DNA of 64,000 bases, taken from the NCBI RefSeq assembly GCF_963931675.1, contig NZ_OZ007039.1:2951806-3015805 (forward strand), given 5' to 3'. This DNA comes from an uncultured Alistipes sp. GTDB taxonomy: Bacteria > Bacteroidota > Bacteroidia > Bacteroidales > Rikenellaceae. The notes beneath the pieces were generated by a model. That model was not told the origin of the DNA. It saw only the letters and a list, made by a program, of their open reading frames with translations, and searched no databases. Of the stretch, positions 9,363 through 17,769 are shown in pieces; positions within the stretch are counted from its first letter, which is position 1, and the number at the start of each line of letters is the position of its first letter. The position numbers and the translations under genes are program-made.

Positions 9363-9397
9363 AATCACCGAAGATACACAGGAGCCCGTTGTTTACG
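9326..9397 (+). promoter_or_regulatory. Antiterminator of the trp attenuator
   Basis: Bases 9326-9336 can pair with 9387-9397 over 11 consecutive base pairs (two G-U pairs). The second strand is the 5' arm of the terminator, so the two structures exclude each other. A competing upstream hairpin (GCACTC at 9311-9316 with GAGTGC at 9336-9341) would be opened by a ribosome stalled at the Trp codons 9300-9311, freeing the antiterminator strand. Pairings were read by eye, not folded by program. Confidence 0.75.
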
Positions 9398-9419
9398 AAA
9401 CGTAAGCAACGGGTTTTTT
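9385..9419 (+). terminator. Attenuator terminator before trpB
   Basis: A 13 bp stem (9385-9397 with 9401-9413, one G-U pair) closes on an AAA loop and is followed by six T (9414-9419). It lies 47 bp before the trpB start and would stop transcription when the leader is fully translated. Confidence 0.88.
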
Positions 9420-9466
9420 CTTGCACGAATGCTCAAAATACCGAATAACCCAAATTTTCAGACACC

Positions 9467-10828
9467 ATGAACACGAAAAAATTCTGCCTCGCCGAGAACC
9501 AGATGCCCACCCAATGGTACAACATCGTGGCCGACATGCCCACGAAACCCCTCCCGCCGCTCCATCCCGCGACCAAAAAACCCGTCACCAAGGAGCAGAT
9601 GTCGGCGATCTTCGCCGAAGAGCTCATCGACCAGGAGATGTCCACCCAGCGTTTCATCGACATCCCCGAAGAGGTGCAGGAGATCTACAAGATTTGGAGA
9701 CCGACCCCGCTGGTGCGTGCCACGGGACTCGAAAAGGCCCTCGACACCCCGGCGAAGATCTATTTCAAGAACGAAAGCGTCTCGCCCGCAGGGTCGCACA
9801 AACCCAATACCGCCGTGCCGCAGGCCTACTACAACTACAAGCAGGGGATCAAGCACCTGACCACCGAAACCGGTGCCGGGCAGTGGGGCGCCTCGATCGC
9901 CTTCGCCTCGAAGCACTTCGGAATCGACCTCCAGGTCTTCATGGTCCGCGTCAGCTACGACCAGAAACCCTATCGCCGCCTGATGATGAACACCTGGGGC
10001 GCCGAATGCGTGGCCTCGCCCTCGCCGCTCACCGAATCGGGCCGCGCCGTCCTCGAACGCGACCCTCATTGCTCGGGAAGCCTCGGGCTCGCCATTTCGG
10101 AGGCCGTCGAGATGGCGCTCCGCCGCCCCGAAGATACGCGTTACTGTCTGGGCAGCGTCCTGAACCACGTGCTGCTCCACCAGACCGTCATCGGGCAGGA
10201 GGCCGTCACGCAGATGGAGATGGCCGATGCCGAACCCGACGTCGTTATCGGCTGCTTCGGCGGCGGCAGCAACTTCGCCGGTATCGGATTCCCGTTCCTG
10301 CGCAAGAATTTCGTCGAGGGCAAGAAGATCCGCGTCGTGGCCGTCGAGCCGTCGAGCTGTCCGAAACTCACCCGCGGGCAGTTCCAGTACGACTTCGGGG
10401 ATGTCGCCGGATACACGCCGCTGATCCCGATGTACACCCTCGGGCACGAATTCCAGCCCTCGGATATTCACGCCGGAGGCCTCCGTTACCACGGGGCCGG
10501 GTCGATCGTCAGCCAACTGCTCAAGGACGGCCTGATCGAGGCACAGTCCGTGCCGCAGGTCGAGACCCTCGCCGCCGGAGTGCTCTTCGCCCAAACCGAA
10601 GGGATCATCCCCGCTCCGGAGTCGACCCACGCCATCGCCGCAGCAATCCGTGAGGCACAGAAAGCCAAGGAGGAGGGGACGCCGAAGACCATCCTCTTCA
10701 ACCTCTCCGGAACGGGTGTCATCGACCTCTACGCCTACGAGCAGTATCTGGCCGGTGCCCTGAAGGATTACGCACCGACTGACGATGAAATTGCCAAGAC
10801 GGTCAACCGGTTGGAGAAGCTGATTTAA
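9467..10828 (+). CDS. trpB: Tryptophan synthase beta chain, TrpB2 type
   Basis: A 453-residue PLP enzyme that joins indole and serine to make tryptophan. It is the TrpB2 form: long N-terminal extension before [16 protein letters not shown] lysine in GSHKPNTA, and the ETGAGQWG and GGGSNFAG phosphate-binding loops. TrpB2 proteins usually act without TrpA, using free indole. No trpA or other trp gene is adjacent, so an indole-salvage role is likely. The Trp-rich leader upstream shows that its expression follows tryptophan supply, supporting a true tryptophan function rather than another PLP reaction. Confidence 0.92.
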   Translation: MNTKKFCLAENQMPTQWYNIVADMPTKPLPPLHPATKKPVTKEQMSAIFAEELIDQEMSTQRFIDIPEEVQEIYKIWRPTPLVRATGLEKALDTPAKIYFKNESVSPAGSHKPNTAVPQAYYNYKQGIKHLTTETGAGQWGASIAFASKHFGIDLQVFMVRVSYDQKPYRRLMMNTWGAECVASPSPLTESGRAVLERDPHCSGSLGLAISEAVEMALRRPEDTRYCLGSVLNHVLLHQTVIGQEAVTQMEMADAEPDVVIGCFGGGSNFAGIGFPFLRKNFVEGKKIRVVAVEPSSCPKLTRGQFQYDFGDVAGYTPLIPMYTLGHEFQPSDIHAGGLRYHGAGSIVSQLLKDGLIEAQSVPQVETLAAGVLFAQTEGIIPAPESTHAIAAAIREAQKAKEEGTPKTILFNLSGTGVIDLYAYEQYLAGALKDYAPTDDEIAKTVNRLEKLI

Positions 10829-10847
10829 AGTATCGGTTGAAGCAACG

Positions 10848-10885
10848 AAAAGGAGCGGACCGCCTGTGCGGTCCGCTCCTTTTTC
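10848..10885 (+). terminator. Terminator after trpB
   Basis: A 15 bp perfect hairpin (GGAGCGGACCGC, loop CTGT, then its complement) with a T-run at 10880-10884, starting 20 bp after the trpB stop codon. Confidence 0.9.
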
Positions 10886-10911
10886 ATAAAATTTAGAACC
10901 GGTTTCTCGTC

Positions 10912-11200
10912 ATTCCCCGCTTGACGGGGAATCCAGTAGAGCCTTGCTATTAAAAGGTACAAAATTCACAACCGGAACGGTTGCAGATTTTTGTACCTTT
11001 TGATGGCAAAAGGTACCCAAAACCAGCCGCAAGTTGCTTTTCGCGGGAATCTTCGGAACACCTCGCTGAACGGGCGCAGTAAGATCAAGCCTTTACAGCC
11101 TCCCGTTCCGGGCGCTCGGTTTTCCGAAGATTCTTTTTCCGCTCCAAGCAAAGTGCGGCGGACACCAGACGACGCGGATTCAGCCATCTGAAACCCATCG
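10912..11200. repeat. Intergenic inverted-repeat cluster, probable repeat element
   Basis: This gap between trpB and the transporter gene holds two hairpins. One is ATTCCCCG (10912-10919) with CGGGGAAT (10925-10932). The other is a 13 bp perfect arm pair (10952-10964 with 10989-11001) enclosing AACCG-gaa-CGGTT. The word AAAAGGTAC occurs again at about 11009. The rest has an open frame of 66 codons that I do not accept as a gene. It looks like a decayed repeat shared between intergenic regions. Confidence 0.45.
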
Positions 11201-11229
11201 AAGGTCCCTTCGCCCATGAAACGGGCTTC

Positions 11230-12132
11230 TTAAGCCCGCGAGCCCAGCCACAGGAAGACCATACCCACCAGAATGAAAGCCAGGTCGACGGCTTTCGAGC
11301 GCAGGTTCCGTTCGTGGAACAACGCCGCACCGCACAGGAACGACACCACGACCGATCCCCGCCGGATCATCGAAACCACCGAGATCATCGCATCCGGTTC
11401 CTGCAGAGCATAGAGATAGGCAAAGTCCGCCAGCGTCAGGAAAATGGAGATCAACGGAATGGCCCAGCTCCACCGGAACGGCGTCGTATGGCCCCGCCGC
11501 GGCCACCACAGTACGGCCACCACCACCGTCATCATCAGAAACTGGTAGAGATTATACCAGCTCTGCACGAAAACCGGGTCGAGGCGCGTCATGATGTATT
11601 TGTCGTAGAGCCCGCTCACGGCACCCGTAAGGGCCGAAAGGGCCACGAACAGAATCCAGAGGTTGTGCGTGAAGTCGACCCCCTCGCGACGCGAAGACCG
11701 GCTCAGCAGGAACAGCGACACCAAAGCCAGCGCCACACCGATCCACTGGCAGACATTGAGCCGCTCGCCGAAAATCAAAAAGGCGCCGACAAGCACCATG
11801 ACGGGCCGCGTGGCGTTGATCGGTCCCACGATCGTGATCGGCAGGTGCTTCATGCCGAAGTAGCCGAAGATCCACGACGTGAGGACGATCACCGACTTGA
11901 GGATCACCAGCCCGTGGGCCGTGGCCGTGCCGGGCGTCGTGGCCAGCACCGTGTCGTCGAACCATCCCAGGCCGAACTCCGCGGAGAGGATCGCCGGGAC
12001 GAAAAACAGCGTCGAGAAGAGCGTATTGAGCAGCAAAACCGGAAGCACGGCGTTTCCGGTCAGGGCCTTCTTCTTCGCGACGTCATACAGACCGAGCAGC
12101 GCGGCCGAGGTAAAGGCAAGGGTCAACCACAT
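11230..12132 (-). CDS. EamA/DMT family transporter
   Basis: A 300-residue inner-membrane protein with about ten hydrophobic helices in two halves, each resembling an EamA repeat. Examples are LGLYDVAKKKALTGNAVLPVLLL in the first half and ALTGAVSGLYDKYIM with an FLMMTVVVAVLWW helix in the second. Members of this superfamily export or exchange small metabolites; the substrate here is unknown. The family motif G-x-L-x-F-GE is present as FLIFGERLN. It lies 80 bp downstream of lysA in the same direction; a link to lysine or diaminopimelate transport is only a guess from position. Confidence 0.85.
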   Translation of the reverse strand: MWLTLAFTSAALLGLYDVAKKKALTGNAVLPVLLLNTLFSTLFFVPAILSAEFGLGWFDDTVLATTPGTATAHGLVILKSVIVLTSWIFGYFGMKHLPITIVGPINATRPVMVLVGAFLIFGERLNVCQWIGVALALVSLFLLSRSSRREGVDFTHNLWILFVALSALTGAVSGLYDKYIMTRLDPVFVQSWYNLYQFLMMTVVVAVLWWPRRGHTTPFRWSWAIPLISIFLTLADFAYLYALQEPDAMISVVSMIRRGSVVVSFLCGAALFHERNLRSKAVDLAFILVGMVFLWLGSRA

Positions 12133-12212
12133 GGCTCAAAAATTTTCGTTCGCAAGGTAAAAACAAAAGGAAGGCGGCCCGGTGGCCGCCTTCGTCGGAA
12201 CAGGGTGGTCGC

Positions 12213-13376
12213 CTATCGGATCTCGTCGCTGTAGACCGCACCCGGAAGGTCGTGCAGGTTATAGCGCGAGGCCATCGACATGCCGTAGGCCCCGGCTGAC
12301 TTGATCGTCAGCAGGTCGCCCCGCTGCGTCGTGCGCAGCGTCACGTTCTCGTCGAAAACGTCCGTCGATTCGCAGGCCGTGCCCACGACCGTATATTTCG
12401 TCCGCGGGGCGTCGTCCGCCGCCGTGATGTTCTCGATGTTGTGGTACGAACCGTACAGCGCCGGGCGGATCAGTTCGGTCATCGAGGCGTCGACGATCAG
12501 CAGCCGCCGGCCCGTGGCCGTCGTCTTGTTGAACAGCACCGTCGTGATCAGCTCCCCGCACTCGGCGACGATCGAACGCCCGAACTCGAAATGCACCTCC
12601 CGGTCGCCGACGCGAAGGTGGTTGTGTACGATCGAGAACAACGACGCGAAGTTCGGAATCGGCTCGTTCTCCGGAACGTCGTAGTTCACGCCCAGACCGC
12701 CGCCCACGTCGACGAACCGCAGCTCGAACCCGAGTTTTTCCAGATTCTCGACAATGACGTTCACCTTGTTGCACATGTTCTCGAAGACGTGCAGCTCGCG
12801 GATCTGCGAACCGATGTGCAGGTGCAGTCCGATGATACGGATGTGCGGCAGCGTGCGGAGCTCCTCGGCGTGTTCGAGCACCTCTTCATAGGAGATGCCG
12901 AACTTGCTGTCCGCCTGGCCCGTATCGATGCAGTGGTTCGTCTTCGGGTCGATGTCCGGGTTGATACGAAGCGCCACCTCCGTCACTTTCCCCGCCTCGG
13001 CCGAGAAGCGGTCGATGAGTTCCATCTCCTGGATCGACTCGCAGTTGATCGCCAGGATCCCCTGCTCGATGGCGTAGCGAAGCTCCTTGTCGCGTTTGCC
13101 GACGCCCGCATAGACGATGCCCTTTGGGTCGAAACCCGCCTCGACCGCCTTCCGGAGTTCGTTCCCGCTCGCGCAGTCGATTCCCAGGCCGTATTCCCGG
13201 ATAATTCCCAGCAAATGGTCGTCGTAGTTAGCCTTGATGGCGTAATGCACCTTGTAGCCGTACTTGTTCGACTCCGACACGACGCTCTCCAGCGTCTGGC
13301 GCAGCAATGCCGTATCATAAAGGTAGAACGGGGTCTCGTAGCCCCGGAGTTTCGATGCAATCTGTCTGCTCAACAT
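12213..13376 (-). CDS. lysA: Diaminopimelate decarboxylase
   Basis: A 387-residue PLP enzyme that decarboxylates meso-diaminopimelate to lysine, the last step of lysine synthesis. The PLP lysine lies in VHYAIKANYD (about residue 48). Further fold type III motifs are DCASGNELRKA, HLHIGSQI, the Gly-rich phosphate loop FVDVGGGLGVNYD, and CESTDVF with the active-site Cys of the second subunit. Length is slightly short but normal for Bacteroidales. Expressed from a good minus-strand promoter just upstream. Confidence 0.95.
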   Translation of the reverse strand: MLSRQIASKLRGYETPFYLYDTALLRQTLESVVSESNKYGYKVHYAIKANYDDHLLGIIREYGLGIDCASGNELRKAVEAGFDPKGIVYAGVGKRDKELRYAIEQGILAINCESIQEMELIDRFSAEAGKVTEVALRINPDIDPKTNHCIDTGQADSKFGISYEEVLEHAEELRTLPHIRIIGLHLHIGSQIRELHVFENMCNKVNVIVENLEKLGFELRFVDVGGGLGVNYDVPENEPIPNFASLFSIVHNHLRVGDREVHFEFGRSIVAECGELITTVLFNKTTATGRRLLIVDASMTELIRPALYGSYHNIENITAADDAPRTKYTVVGTACESTDVFDENVTLRTTQRGDLLTIKSAGAYGMSMASRYNLHDLPGAVYSDEIR

Positions 13377-13408
13377 ACTGACCTGAACTTTTCCTGTGGT
13401 TATGGCCG

Positions 13409-13440
13409 CAAATGTAAATATTTTTAATTATTCTTACAAA
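13409..13440 (-). promoter_or_regulatory. Promoter of lysA
   Basis: On the minus strand TTTG (13440-13437), 20 bp, then TACATTTG (13416-13409), the Bacteroidetes consensus, 32 bp before the lysA ATG. Confidence 0.65.
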
Positions 13441-13510
13441 TCCTTTTGGCCTCTCCACTCCTTTCCAATTCAAAATATTTAGTATCTTTGCACAGATTTC
13501 ACTCGCTTGT

Positions 13511-15301
13511 ATGAAAAATATCCGCAATTTCTGCATCATAGCCCATATCGACCACGGCAAATCCACGCTCGCAGACCGGCTGCTCGAAAAAACCAATACG
13601 CTCAACCAGCGCGAAATGCAGTCCCAGGTCCTCGACGACATGGAACTCGAACGGGAAAAGGGCATCACCATCAAGAGCCACGCCATCCAGATGGTGTACA
13701 CGGCCCGCGACGGACAGCAATACACGCTCAACCTGATCGATACCCCGGGGCACGTCGACTTCTCCTACGAGGTCTCGCGCGCCATCGCCTCGTGCGAAGG
13801 AGCCCTGCTCGTCGTCGATGCCACGCAGGGAATTCAGGCACAGACCATCTCGAACCTCTATCTCGCCGTCGGGCACGACCTCGAAATCGTCCCCGTGCTG
13901 AACAAGATCGACATGGAGGCCGCCATGATCGACGAGGTGAAGGATCAGGTCATCGACCTGATCGGATGCAAGGAGGAGGATATTCTGCTCGCCTCCGGAA
14001 AGACCGGACAGGGTGTCGAGGAGGTCCTCGAAGCCATCGTCCACCGGATCCCCGCCCCGAAAGGAGATGAGAACGCCCCGCTGCAGGCCCTGATCTTCGA
14101 CTCGGTGTTCAACCCCTTCCGCGGCATCATCGCCTATTTCCGCGTCTTCAACGGCACGATCCGAAAGGGCGACCACGTCAAGTTCTTCAACACCGGCAGC
14201 GAGTACGATGCCGACGAAGTGGGCGTGCTCAAACTCAAGATGCAGCCCCGCGACGAGATCCGAGCCGGGGATGTCGGCTACATCTGCTCGGGAATCAAAA
14301 CCTCCTCGGACGTCAAGGTCGGCGATACGATCACCTCGGTGGCAAACCCCGCGCAGGAGGCCATCGCCGGATTCGAGGATGTCAAGCCCATGGTCTTCGC
14401 CGGCGTCTATCCCGTCGAGGCCGACCAGTACGAGGACCTGCGCGCCTCGCTCGAAAAGCTGCAACTCAACGACGCCTCGCTCACCTTCGAGCCCGAAAGT
14501 TCGCTCGCACTCGGATTCGGGTTCCGCTGCGGTTTCCTCGGGCTTCTCCACATGGAGATCATCCAGGAGCGCCTCTACCGCGAATTCGACATGGACGTCA
14601 TCACCACCGTGCCCAACGTCTCCTACCGCGTCACCACCACGCAGGGCGACGTCCTGGAGGTCCACAACCCCTCGGGACTGCCCGAAATCACCAAAATCGC
14701 CAAGATCGAGGAGCCCTACATCCTCGCCCAGATCATCACCAAGGCCGAATTCCTCGGCAATGTCATCAAACTCTGCATCGACAAGCGCGGCGTGATGAAA
14801 AACCAGACCTTCATCACGCAGGACCGCGTCGAGGTCAATTTCGACATGCCCCTCTCGGAGATCGTCTTCGACTTCTACGACAAACTGAAAAGCATTTCCA
14901 AGGGATACGCCTCGTTCGACTACCACCGGACGGGTTTCCAACTCTCGAAACTCGTCAAACTCGATATTCTCCTGAACGGCGAACCCGTCGACGCCCTCTC
15001 GTCGCTGACCTACACCGACCACGCCTACGATTTCGGACGCAAGATGTGCGAAAAACTCAAGGAGCTCATCCCGCGCCAGCAGTTCGATATTGCCATCCAG
15101 GCCGCCATCGGCGCCAAGATCATCGCCCGCGAGACCGTCAAGGCCGTGCGTAAGGACGTAACCGCAAAATGTTACGGCGGCGACATCTCCCGCAAACGAA
15201 AACTCCTCGAAAAACAGAAGAAAGGCAAGAAGCGGATGCGCCAGATCGGCAACGTCGAAGTCCCTCAGTCGGCATTCCTCGCCGTGTTGAAAATGGATTG
15301 A
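13511..15301 (+). CDS. lepA: Translation elongation factor 4
   Basis: A 596-residue ribosomal GTPase that back-translocates stalled ribosomes. GTPase motifs: AHIDHGKST (G1), the switch with [11 protein letters not shown] (G2), DTPGHVDF (G3), NKID (G4). EF-G-like domains II, III and V follow, with the LepA-specific C-terminal domain ([19 protein letters not shown], then [17 protein letters not shown]). TATCTTTG at 13483-13490 is a likely -7 element. The acyl-CoA ligase gene starts 5 bp after the stop, suggesting co-transcription. Confidence 0.97.
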   Translation: MKNIRNFCIIAHIDHGKSTLADRLLEKTNTLNQREMQSQVLDDMELEREKGITIKSHAIQMVYTARDGQQYTLNLIDTPGHVDFSYEVSRAIASCEGALLVVDATQGIQAQTISNLYLAVGHDLEIVPVLNKIDMEAAMIDEVKDQVIDLIGCKEEDILLASGKTGQGVEEVLEAIVHRIPAPKGDENAPLQALIFDSVFNPFRGIIAYFRVFNGTIRKGDHVKFFNTGSEYDADEVGVLKLKMQPRDEIRAGDVGYICSGIKTSSDVKVGDTITSVANPAQEAIAGFEDVKPMVFAGVYPVEADQYEDLRASLEKLQLNDASLTFEPESSLALGFGFRCGFLGLLHMEIIQERLYREFDMDVITTVPNVSYRVTTTQGDVLEVHNPSGLPEITKIAKIEEPYILAQIITKAEFLGNVIKLCIDKRGVMKNQTFITQDRVEVNFDMPLSEIVFDFYDKLKSISKGYASFDYHRTGFQLSKLVKLDILLNGEPVDALSSLTYTDHAYDFGRKMCEKLKELIPRQQFDIAIQAAIGAKIIARETVKAVRKDVTAKCYGGDISRKRKLLEKQKKGKKRMRQIGNVEVPQSAFLAVLKMD

Positions 15302-15306
15302 GAACC

Positions 15307-17214
15307 ATGAAGAAAACCATCATCGACCTCTTCGAGTCCTCCGTCGAAAAGTACGGCGGAAAGACCTTCCTGCTCGAAAAACGGCACCACAAGTTCGAGC
15401 CCACGACCTATGCCGAAACCAAAGAGCTGGCCCTCGAAGTCGGCGCAGGTCTCGCCTCCGTCGGCATCCGCCCCAAAGACAAGGTCGCCATCCTCGCCGA
15501 AGGATCCAACGCATGGATCGTCTCCGAACTTGGACTCTTCTACGCCGGAGCCGTCAGCGTACCCCTCTCGGTGAAACTCGAAGAGTCGAACGACCTCCTG
15601 TTCCGGCTGCGCCACGCCGAGGTCAAGGCACTCTTCGTCTCGAAGTACCAGCTGCCGAAGATCCGCCGCATCCGCGCCGAACTCCCGCAGATCGAACACG
15701 TCATCGTCCTCGGGCACATCCCCCTCGAACCGGGTGAAACCGCCTACGGAACCCTCCGGCGCCTCGGACGCGACTACCTCTCGAAGCACAAGGAGGAGTT
15801 TTTGAAGATCGGGCAGGCCATTCGGAACGAAGACTATGCCACGATCACCTACACCTCCGGGACCACGGCCGACCCGAAGGGCGTCGTACTCACGCACCGG
15901 AACTACACGGCCAATGTCGAGCAGTCGCTCTCGCGCATCGACATCCCGTCGCATTACCGCACGCTGATCATCCTGCCGCTGGACCACTGCTTCGCCCACG
16001 TCGTCGGGTTCTACATCATGATCGCCTGCGGAGCCTCGGTCGCCACGGTCCAGATCGGCAAAACCCCCATGGAGACCCTCAAGAACATCCCGCTCAACAT
16101 CCGCGAAGTACAGCCCCATTTCCTGCTGTCGGTTCCGGCGCTGGCAAAGAATTTCCGCAAGAACATCGAGAGTTCGATCCGCGCCAAAGGCGCCTTCACC
16201 GAACGGCTGTTCCGCCTCGGACTCCGCACGGCATACGTCTACAACCAGGACGGCTACAGCCGCGGAAAAGGGTGGCGCTGTCTGTTGCGGCCCGCCGTAG
16301 CGCTGTTCGACGCCGTGCTGTTCCGCAAGGTCCGCGAGGCGTTCGGCGGCTGCATGAAGTTCTTCGTGGGTGGGGGAGCCCTGCTCGATGCCGAACTGCA
16401 GCGCTTCTACTACGCCATCGGCATTCCGATGTTCCAGGGATACGGGCTCTCCGAAGCCACACCCGTCATCTCGACCAACTCCCCGAAGTATCACTGGCAC
16501 CGCTTCGGTTCGTCGGGCAAGATCCTGATCCCGCTCGACCTGAAGATCGTCGACGGGGAGGGCCGCGAGCTGCCCCGCGGTCAGAAGGGCGAAATCATCA
16601 TCCGCGGCGAAAACGTCATGGCCGGTTACTGGAAGAATCCCGAGGCCACGGCCGAAACCATTCGCGACGGCTGGCTCCACACCGGCGACATGGGGTATGT
16701 CTCGGAGGATGAGTTCCTCTATGTGCTGGGGCGTTTCAAGAGCCTGCTGATCGCCTCGGACGGCGAGAAGTACAGCCCCGAAGGAATGGAGGAGGCAATC
16801 GTCGACAAGTCGCCGTTCATCGACCAGATCATCATCCACAACAACCAGAATCCCTTCACCGGGGCGATTGTCGTGCCGAATGCCGAGGCGTTGCGGCGCG
16901 AGCTCGACCAGCGCAAGGTCGCCGGGGAGGAGCGTCCGGCGGCTGCGGCACGGATTCTGGCGGCCGAAATCGACAAATACCGGGCTGGCGGTATCTATGC
17001 CGGGGAATTCCCCGAGCGTTGGCTCCCGGCCGGGCTGGCGATCGTCGACGAGGCCTTCACCGAGCAGAACGGACTGGTAAACAGCACGATGAAGATCGTG
17101 CGTTCGAAAGTCGAGGAGCATTTCCGCAACCGGTTGGAGGATCTTTACTCGCCGGACGGAAAGCAGGTGGAAAATTCTGAAAATCTGAAGGCTCTGAAAA
17201 AATTACTCGGATAA
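15307..17214 (+). CDS. Long-chain fatty acid--CoA ligase (AMP-binding)
   Basis: A 635-residue adenylate-forming enzyme that activates fatty acids to acyl-CoA. The phosphate loop YTSGTTADPKGVVLTHRN is at about residue 180; the A5 motif GYGLSEATPVIS and the A7/A8 region GWLHTGDMGYVSEDEFLYVLGR are present. The A10 lysine region (VNSTMKIVRSKVEEHF) is near the C terminus. Length and organisation match the FadD15-like group of Bacteroidales. The start is the ATG 5 bp after the lepA stop. Chain length preference cannot be read from sequence. Confidence 0.93.
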   Translation: MKKTIIDLFESSVEKYGGKTFLLEKRHHKFEPTTYAETKELALEVGAGLASVGIRPKDKVAILAEGSNAWIVSELGLFYAGAVSVPLSVKLEESNDLLFRLRHAEVKALFVSKYQLPKIRRIRAELPQIEHVIVLGHIPLEPGETAYGTLRRLGRDYLSKHKEEFLKIGQAIRNEDYATITYTSGTTADPKGVVLTHRNYTANVEQSLSRIDIPSHYRTLIILPLDHCFAHVVGFYIMIACGASVATVQIGKTPMETLKNIPLNIREVQPHFLLSVPALAKNFRKNIESSIRAKGAFTERLFRLGLRTAYVYNQDGYSRGKGWRCLLRPAVALFDAVLFRKVREAFGGCMKFFVGGGALLDAELQRFYYAIGIPMFQGYGLSEATPVISTNSPKYHWHRFGSSGKILIPLDLKIVDGEGRELPRGQKGEIIIRGENVMAGYWKNPEATAETIRDGWLHTGDMGYVSEDEFLYVLGRFKSLLIASDGEKYSPEGMEEAIVDKSPFIDQIIIHNNQNPFTGAIVVPNAEALRRELDQRKVAGEERPAAAARILAAEIDKYRAGGIYAGEFPERWLPAGLAIVDEAFTEQNGLVNSTMKIVRSKVEEHFRNRLEDLYSPDGKQVENSENLKALKKLLG

Positions 17215-17237
17215 GGCATTTTTCAGGGGTTGAAAAC

Positions 17238-17267
17238 TTGTCTTTTCAAAAATTCGGAGTATCTTTG
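17238..17267 (+). promoter_or_regulatory. Promoter of tRNA-Gly
   Basis: TTG at 17238-17240, 19 bp, TATCTTTG at 17260-17267: a near-ideal Bacteroidetes promoter 11 bp before the tRNA. Confidence 0.8.
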
Positions 17268-17278
17268 TACTCCGTAAC

Positions 17279-17354
17279 GCGGAAATAGCTCAGTCGGTAG
17301 AGCATCAGCTTCCCAAGCTGAGGGTCGCGGGTTCGAATCCCGTTTTCCGCTCCA
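17279..17354 (+). tRNA. tRNA-Gly (anticodon CCC)
   Basis: A full cloverleaf of 76 bases including the encoded CCA. Acceptor arms GCGGAAA and TTTCCGC pair fully; D-arm GCTC/GAGC; anticodon arm TCAGC/GCTGA with loop TTCCCAA; T-arm loop TTCGAAT. Its 3' end from 17330 to 17352 is the attachment site of the island: the same 23 bases recur at 45308-45330. Integration leaves the tRNA complete. Confidence 0.95.
17330..17352 (+). repeat. Left attachment site (attL core)
   Basis: The 23 bases starting GGTTCGAATCCCG, forming the T-arm and 3' acceptor strand of tRNA-Gly, are identical to 45308-45330. The sequence after it (AACAGGGAGAGCC-atttt-GGTTCTCTCTGTT, about 17359-17391) forms a hairpin that can serve as the tRNA terminator. 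Confidence 0.88.
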
Positions 17355-17499
17355 AAGTAACAGGGAGAGCCATTTTGGTTCTCTCTGTTGCTTTGTACTT
17401 GGTTGCAGATGGATTCGTCCGCGCGACCTCAAGGCGCCCCTTCCAGGGGCCGGGGGTGTCAGCAACAATTCGCGGAATCACTCAAGCGCAGCGCGAGTG

Positions 17500-17520
17500 C
17501 GAATCCCGTTTTCCGCTCCA
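17500..17520 (+). repeat. Third partial copy of the tRNA-Gly 3' end
   Basis: These 21 bases, beginning CGAATCCCG and ending in CCA, are identical to tRNA positions 17334-17354. The copy lies 166 bp to the right of the intact tRNA end and has no tRNA attached. It is best read as a scar of an additional integration event at the same site, or as the true left edge of the present island. Confidence 0.8.
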
Positions 17521-17550
17521 GAGGGGGCCAGAAAGAAACCCCGATAGAAA

Positions 17551-17592
17551 GCAAAAAGCCTTGTATATCAGTGGTATACAAGGCTTTTTCTT
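17551..17592. terminator. Strong hairpin left of the integrase
   Basis: A 16 bp stem (17553-17568 with 17574-17589, one G-T pair at the loop end) with an A-run before and a T-run after. It can end transcription from either side and insulates the integrase region from the tRNA. Confidence 0.75.
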
Positions 17593-17642
17593 GTATTTCC
17601 CCACTCCTGTTGAAGCAAAAGGCAGCAAGTATTTCAGGCCTT

Positions 17643-17684
17643 AATCGTGACCTATTTTGCTCGGACCGAAAATAGGTCACGATT
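17643..17684. promoter_or_regulatory. 16 bp inverted repeat before the integrase
   Basis: Perfect 16 bp arms (17643-17658 and 17669-17684, starting AATCGTGACC) around a 10 bp spacer, about 85 bp before the integrase start. It lacks a T-run, so a protein-binding site such as an integrase arm site or an operator is more likely than a terminator. Confidence 0.5.
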
Positions 17685-17769
17685 TAGCTCTATTTCGCTG
17701 ATTTGCATCATTTTACTCTGCAACATTCCGGTGCTGAAGACGTTTAATTTACTCAAAAACCAAGCAGCC

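Noticed and set aside
10991..11191. A 66-codon frame in the trpB downstream gap
   Set aside because: It runs through inverted repeats, has no motif and no promoter; I treat the region as a decayed repeat.
13441..13490. A full promoter for lepA
   Set aside because: TATCTTTG at 13483-13490 is good, but no TTG lies at the expected distance; mentioned only within the lepA entry.
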